A DNA stretch of 64,000 nucleotides from CAYOUV01 sp963790075. Its GTDB lineage: Bacteria; Chloroflexota; Anaerolineae; Anaerolineales; Villigracilaceae. The stretch covers positions 558,001-622,000 of the forward strand of contig CAWBNG010000008.1 in NCBI GenBank assembly GCA_963790075.1, written 5' to 3'. This document shows positions 61,529 to 64,000 of the stretch, piece by piece; position 1 is the first letter of the stretch; the number at the start of each line of letters is the position of its first letter. Both the position numbers and the translations under genes were made by a program. The notes below the pieces were generated by a model. That model worked only from the letters and a program-made list of their open reading frames with translations. It did no database searches and was not told the DNA's origin.

Positions 61529-62305
61529 ATGGAACGAAACGAAAAACTCGGCGGCATTGTTGCCCTGTTCAGCGGCCTGATGGGTATCATCGGGCATTTC
61601 GTCCTCTTCCTGAACTGGTATCAGATCGGGATGCACACGGAGACAGCAGAACCGGGCTGCGAGATCTTATTGAAGTACATCAACCCCGCCATGGCAGACC
61701 TCGGTATTGTGGGTGGTGTGATCTTCCTGGTGAGCGCTTACGGTTTCTTCAATAAAAAGAATTGGGCTTTCCTGCTTTCTGTGATTGCCATCGTGCTATC
61801 GCTGCAAGGAGCCTGGTTCATCAACGTGCCCTTCATGGCTGCCGGCCTGCCGCCGGTATACTTTATCCTCTTCTGGCCCTTCCTGGCCATCTATTTCATC
61901 CTGATGAAGCCGGTTGGGAAGTTGAGCTGGAGCCGCACACTGGTCGGTTTACTGGCAGGCATGGCCTGGGTCTTCTGCCTGATGAACGGGATTGCCAGCC
62001 TGAGTCGCATCATAACCATCGGCGCCCCGTTCTTCGCCCTGGTGCAGCGCATGCATTGGATCGCCATGTTGGGTTGGGGTATCGTCACTGTCTCGATTTT
62101 GATGGGCGCCAAAGAATGGACCTGGGTGACTGGATTTACCGCAGGACTTTTGGAAGTGGTGGTAGGTTTTCCGCTGGCTTTCGTCACCGCCCAGGAATTG
62201 GGACGCTTCTCGCTGTTCGCGTTGGCACCGATCTGTTGTCTGATCCTGGTTGTGATCATGGTCTGGCCCGGAGGTCTCTGGCAGCGCTGGACCGGCTCAG
62301 AATAG
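61529..62305 (+). CDS. Polytopic membrane protein
   Basis: 258 residues, AAGGAG just before ATG 61529, with about seven hydrophobic segments spread over the whole length (for example GIVALFSGLMGIIGHFVLFL, PAMADLGIVGGVIFLVSAYG, AFLLSVIAIVLSLQGAWF). Loops are short. No enzyme or transporter motif seen. A weak hairpin terminator follows at 62364-62394. Confidence 0.7.
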   Translation: MERNEKLGGIVALFSGLMGIIGHFVLFLNWYQIGMHTETAEPGCEILLKYINPAMADLGIVGGVIFLVSAYGFFNKKNWAFLLSVIAIVLSLQGAWFINVPFMAAGLPPVYFILFWPFLAIYFILMKPVGKLSWSRTLVGLLAGMAWVFCLMNGIASLSRIITIGAPFFALVQRMHWIAMLGWGIVTVSILMGAKEWTWVTGFTAGLLEVVVGFPLAFVTAQELGRFSLFALAPICCLILVVIMVWPGGLWQRWTGSE

Positions 62306-62655
62306 GTAACGGGTAACGGAAAAGAGATAATTCCCCGATCCTACGCTTGCGTATCCTGTTCCCTGCCCTGCTTTCTCAACCCGGAAGCAGGGCAATTTAT
62401 CCTGCCGGATCTGGTCCAACCTCTGGTTCAATCATCCGATTCAGCAATGGGTTGGTTCCTGGATGAAAGCCTAATAGGTCTGCCACGCTAATGGGCGTAG
62501 CGGTGAGCAGTCTTGGCCGACTAGAAGTTCTTGGGTGATTTACCCACCATACATCACAATTTAACATTAGGCAAAGACTATCAGAACGATTTGTGATATT
62601 CTGGACAAAGACACATACCGACCAGTCTTACACTCTCTAGGTGGAGGTGTTCTTC
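62306..62655. other. Intergenic region between two membrane protein genes
   Basis: About 350 bases with no open frame of interest. It contains a terminator-like hairpin (62364-62394). The 7-mer ATCACAA at about 62541 and its complement TTGTGAT near 62593 could be part of an operator but are too far apart to be sure. Nothing else is seen. Confidence 0.6.
62364..62394 (+). terminator. Hairpin terminator after the polytopic membrane protein gene
   Basis: TGCCCTGCTT (62364-62373) and AAGCAGGGCA (62385-62394) pair over ten bases, extended by two inner pairs, one a wobble; ATTTAT follows. A plausible but poor-T terminator. Confidence 0.55.
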
Positions 62656-64000
62656 ATGCAGGCCATTTTAAAACGGATTAACTATCTCTTTGGCTCTACC
62701 AAGGGACTGATCCTGGTAGCGATTGCCATGATCGCCATTGTCACGGCCGTGTGGGGGATGTTGTCGGGCCCTATGGCCGAGCTGGGCGTGCGCGAAGTGG
62801 TGATACGACTGTTCCACATGGACCTGCAACAGGCCGAACGTGAAGGCCGCATCATTATCCTCTACCATTCGATCGCCATGGCTGTCGTTGCGATCGAAAC
62901 TTATATGATTACCAGCCTGTTGAAGATGAAAGCGTTCTTCAAGCTGGCCGTACGCGTGCTTATCACCGTTGGCTATATGTTGACGATGATCTTTGGCCTG
63001 ATCTTCGCCTATTTTGGCCACAACTGGGCTTTCCATGGACTGTACATCACAGGCCTGGCGCTGATCTTCTTCGCGGGCGTGCTGTTGTGCGTGGCGCTCT
63101 GGCCGTGGAACAAGGAATACTACATCACCGATAAAGACTACGCCCACACGAAAAAAGGCGTGGATGTGGAGCGGATGGCTTTCTTCGCGACAGCCCTGAC
63201 TACCGTCATTTCGGCCTTATTCGGCGCTGTCCCCGGTTCGTTCTTCGGCAATGGTTTTGAAGTCTTCCTGGCCGAGAACATCATCCGTTTGCCCGAAAAG
63301 ACGACCATGGAATACTCGATCATCGGCCACCTGCACATCATGCTGGCCTTGATCGCTATCATGATCACGCTCATCATCGGTCGCTGGCTCAATTTCAAGG
63401 GTATCCTGCACAAGATTGCCATGCCGCTCATGATCCTTGGCACCATCGTGCTCAACCTGGGCGTATGGGGCGTAGCTACACCGTTAGAGCCGATCGCCCA
63501 TATGATCATCTACGTTGGTGCGACACCCTCCATGCTGGCGGCGCTGCTCCTGCTCATCTGGAGTTGGGCGAAATTGATCCGCGAAGGGACGGCTGATTTG
63601 CACAAGCCCAATTTTGGGCAGAAACTCGCTGCCCTCCTGCGCGATCCGCTCAAGTTTGGCCCCACCTGGCAGATGCTCTTTATGAACTTCACCACCAGCG
63701 GCATCGGCATCTTCATGGCTGTCCGCCTGGACGAGATTTTCCGCGTCTGGCCGGCGCGTGAGGAACGCATCGAGCTGACCGGTCACTGGCACGCCCTTTC
63801 AGCCATCATTGCCACCATCATCCTGCTCTACTACGGCGACATAATCGGTCTCAAAGGCAAAATCCGCCAGTGGTATGGCTGGGGCATCATCGTCTTATCT
63901 GACATTGCCTTGGCCGCCGTCACAATCTTTGAAATGAAGCGGCTCTTCATCGCAGAGGCCGTCCAGCAGCCGCTGGTCAATCTGTTGATGTATGCGATCG
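62656..64000 (+). CDS. Histidine-rich polytopic membrane protein (3' end outside window)
   Basis: ATG 62656 after GGAGGT 7 bases upstream; at least 448 residues, open to the end of the window. About nine or ten hydrophobic helices are visible. Several carry paired His in a helix: YHSIAMAVVAIE, GHLHIMLALIAIMITLII, and GHWHALSAIIATIILLYYG. The spacing resembles heme-ligating helices of cytochrome-oxidase-like subunit I proteins (for instance cbb3/NorB relatives), but the copper-site His-Tyr motif is not seen in the visible part. Function uncertain; could be a heme membrane protein or a metal transporter. Confidence 0.6.
   Translation, partial: MQAILKRINYLFGSTKGLILVAIAMIAIVTAVWGMLSGPMAELGVREVVIRLFHMDLQQAEREGRIIILYHSIAMAVVAIETYMITSLLKMKAFFKLAVRVLITVGYMLTMIFGLIFAYFGHNWAFHGLYITGLALIFFAGVLLCVALWPWNKEYYITDKDYAHTKKGVDVERMAFFATALTTVISALFGAVPGSFFGNGFEVFLAENIIRLPEKTTMEYSIIGHLHIMLALIAIMITLIIGRWLNFKGILHKIAMPLMILGTIVLNLGVWGVATPLEPIAHMIIYVGATPSMLAALLLLIWSWAKLIREGTADLHKPNFGQKLAALLRDPLKFGPTWQMLFMNFTTSGIGIFMAVRLDEIFRVWPAREERIELTGHWHALSAIIATIILLYYGDIIGLKGKIRQWYGWGIIVLSDIALAAVTIFEMKRLFIAEAVQQPLVNLLMYAI

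Noticed and set aside
1..64000. CRISPR arrays, tRNA and rRNA genes
   Set aside because: I looked for regularly spaced short repeats and cloverleaf-like patterns and saw none I could support.

Overview
The window most likely comes from a member of the phylum Chloroflexota, probably an Anaerolineae-type bacterium. This is inferred from gene content: 7TM/PAS/GAF NarL-type kinases, TPR sensor proteins, a BTAD (SARP-like) regulator and an Anaerolineae-style contractile injection cluster. No rRNA or other marker is present to prove it. The first ~28 kb and the last ~4 kb have moderate G+C. The 29-59 kb block looks clearly richer: a hand count gives 43 of 60 at 52081-52140 against 26 of 60 at 19081-19140.

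Region 1 (1-13.1 kb, + strand) is a housekeeping and signalling stretch. It holds the end of a receiver-like protein fused to an IS200-transposase-like domain, DNA polymerase I, a large TPR protein, a small membrane-anchored protein, an Mrr-type endonuclease homologue, a TPR protein split by a frameshift at a run of seven G, and a histidine kinase/LuxR-type regulator pair preceded by a possible 24-residue peptide gene. A mostly non-coding stretch follows, with a MITE-like element and a remnant of the comM C-terminus.

Region 2 (13.5-27.8 kb, + strand) is a sugar-utilisation locus. It encodes a DeoR repressor with a promoter and repeat operator, an amidohydrolase, an AgaS-like SIS isomerase, a sugar ABC importer without its ATPase, a GH4 glycosidase, a GH114 endo-alpha-1,4-polygalactosaminidase lipoprotein, a secreted beta-helix protein, a LacD-type tagatose-bisphosphate aldolase, an MFS transporter, a PfkB kinase and a GatZ/KbaZ-type protein. 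The set fits breakdown of a galactosamine-containing polysaccharide through tagatose 6-phosphate and tagatose 1,6-bisphosphate.

Region 3 (27.9-28.7 kb) is a decayed, 5'-truncated IS982-family element next to a rho-independent terminator. Region 4 (28.8-59.2 kb, - strand) is one long, translationally coupled operon for an extracellular contractile injection system (eCIS): sheath, tube, tube-cap protein, AAA+ ATPase, hub, LysM adaptor, spike, PAAR-like tip, gp25 wedge, two baseplate J-like proteins, gpI-like protein and a beta-helix fibre. A cargo island (43.6-51.0 kb) inside it holds three eCIS-core (DUF4157) proteins and a cysteine-rich protein. Two structural genes carry single-base frameshifts, and I see no tape-measure gene. 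A small conserved-looking gene and a BTAD regulator lie just upstream (59.3-60.6 kb) and may control the operon.

Region 5 (60.9-64 kb, + strand) has a small lipoprotein, a polytopic membrane protein and the start of a second, histidine-rich polytopic membrane protein that runs off the window. I found no tRNA, rRNA or CRISPR array.
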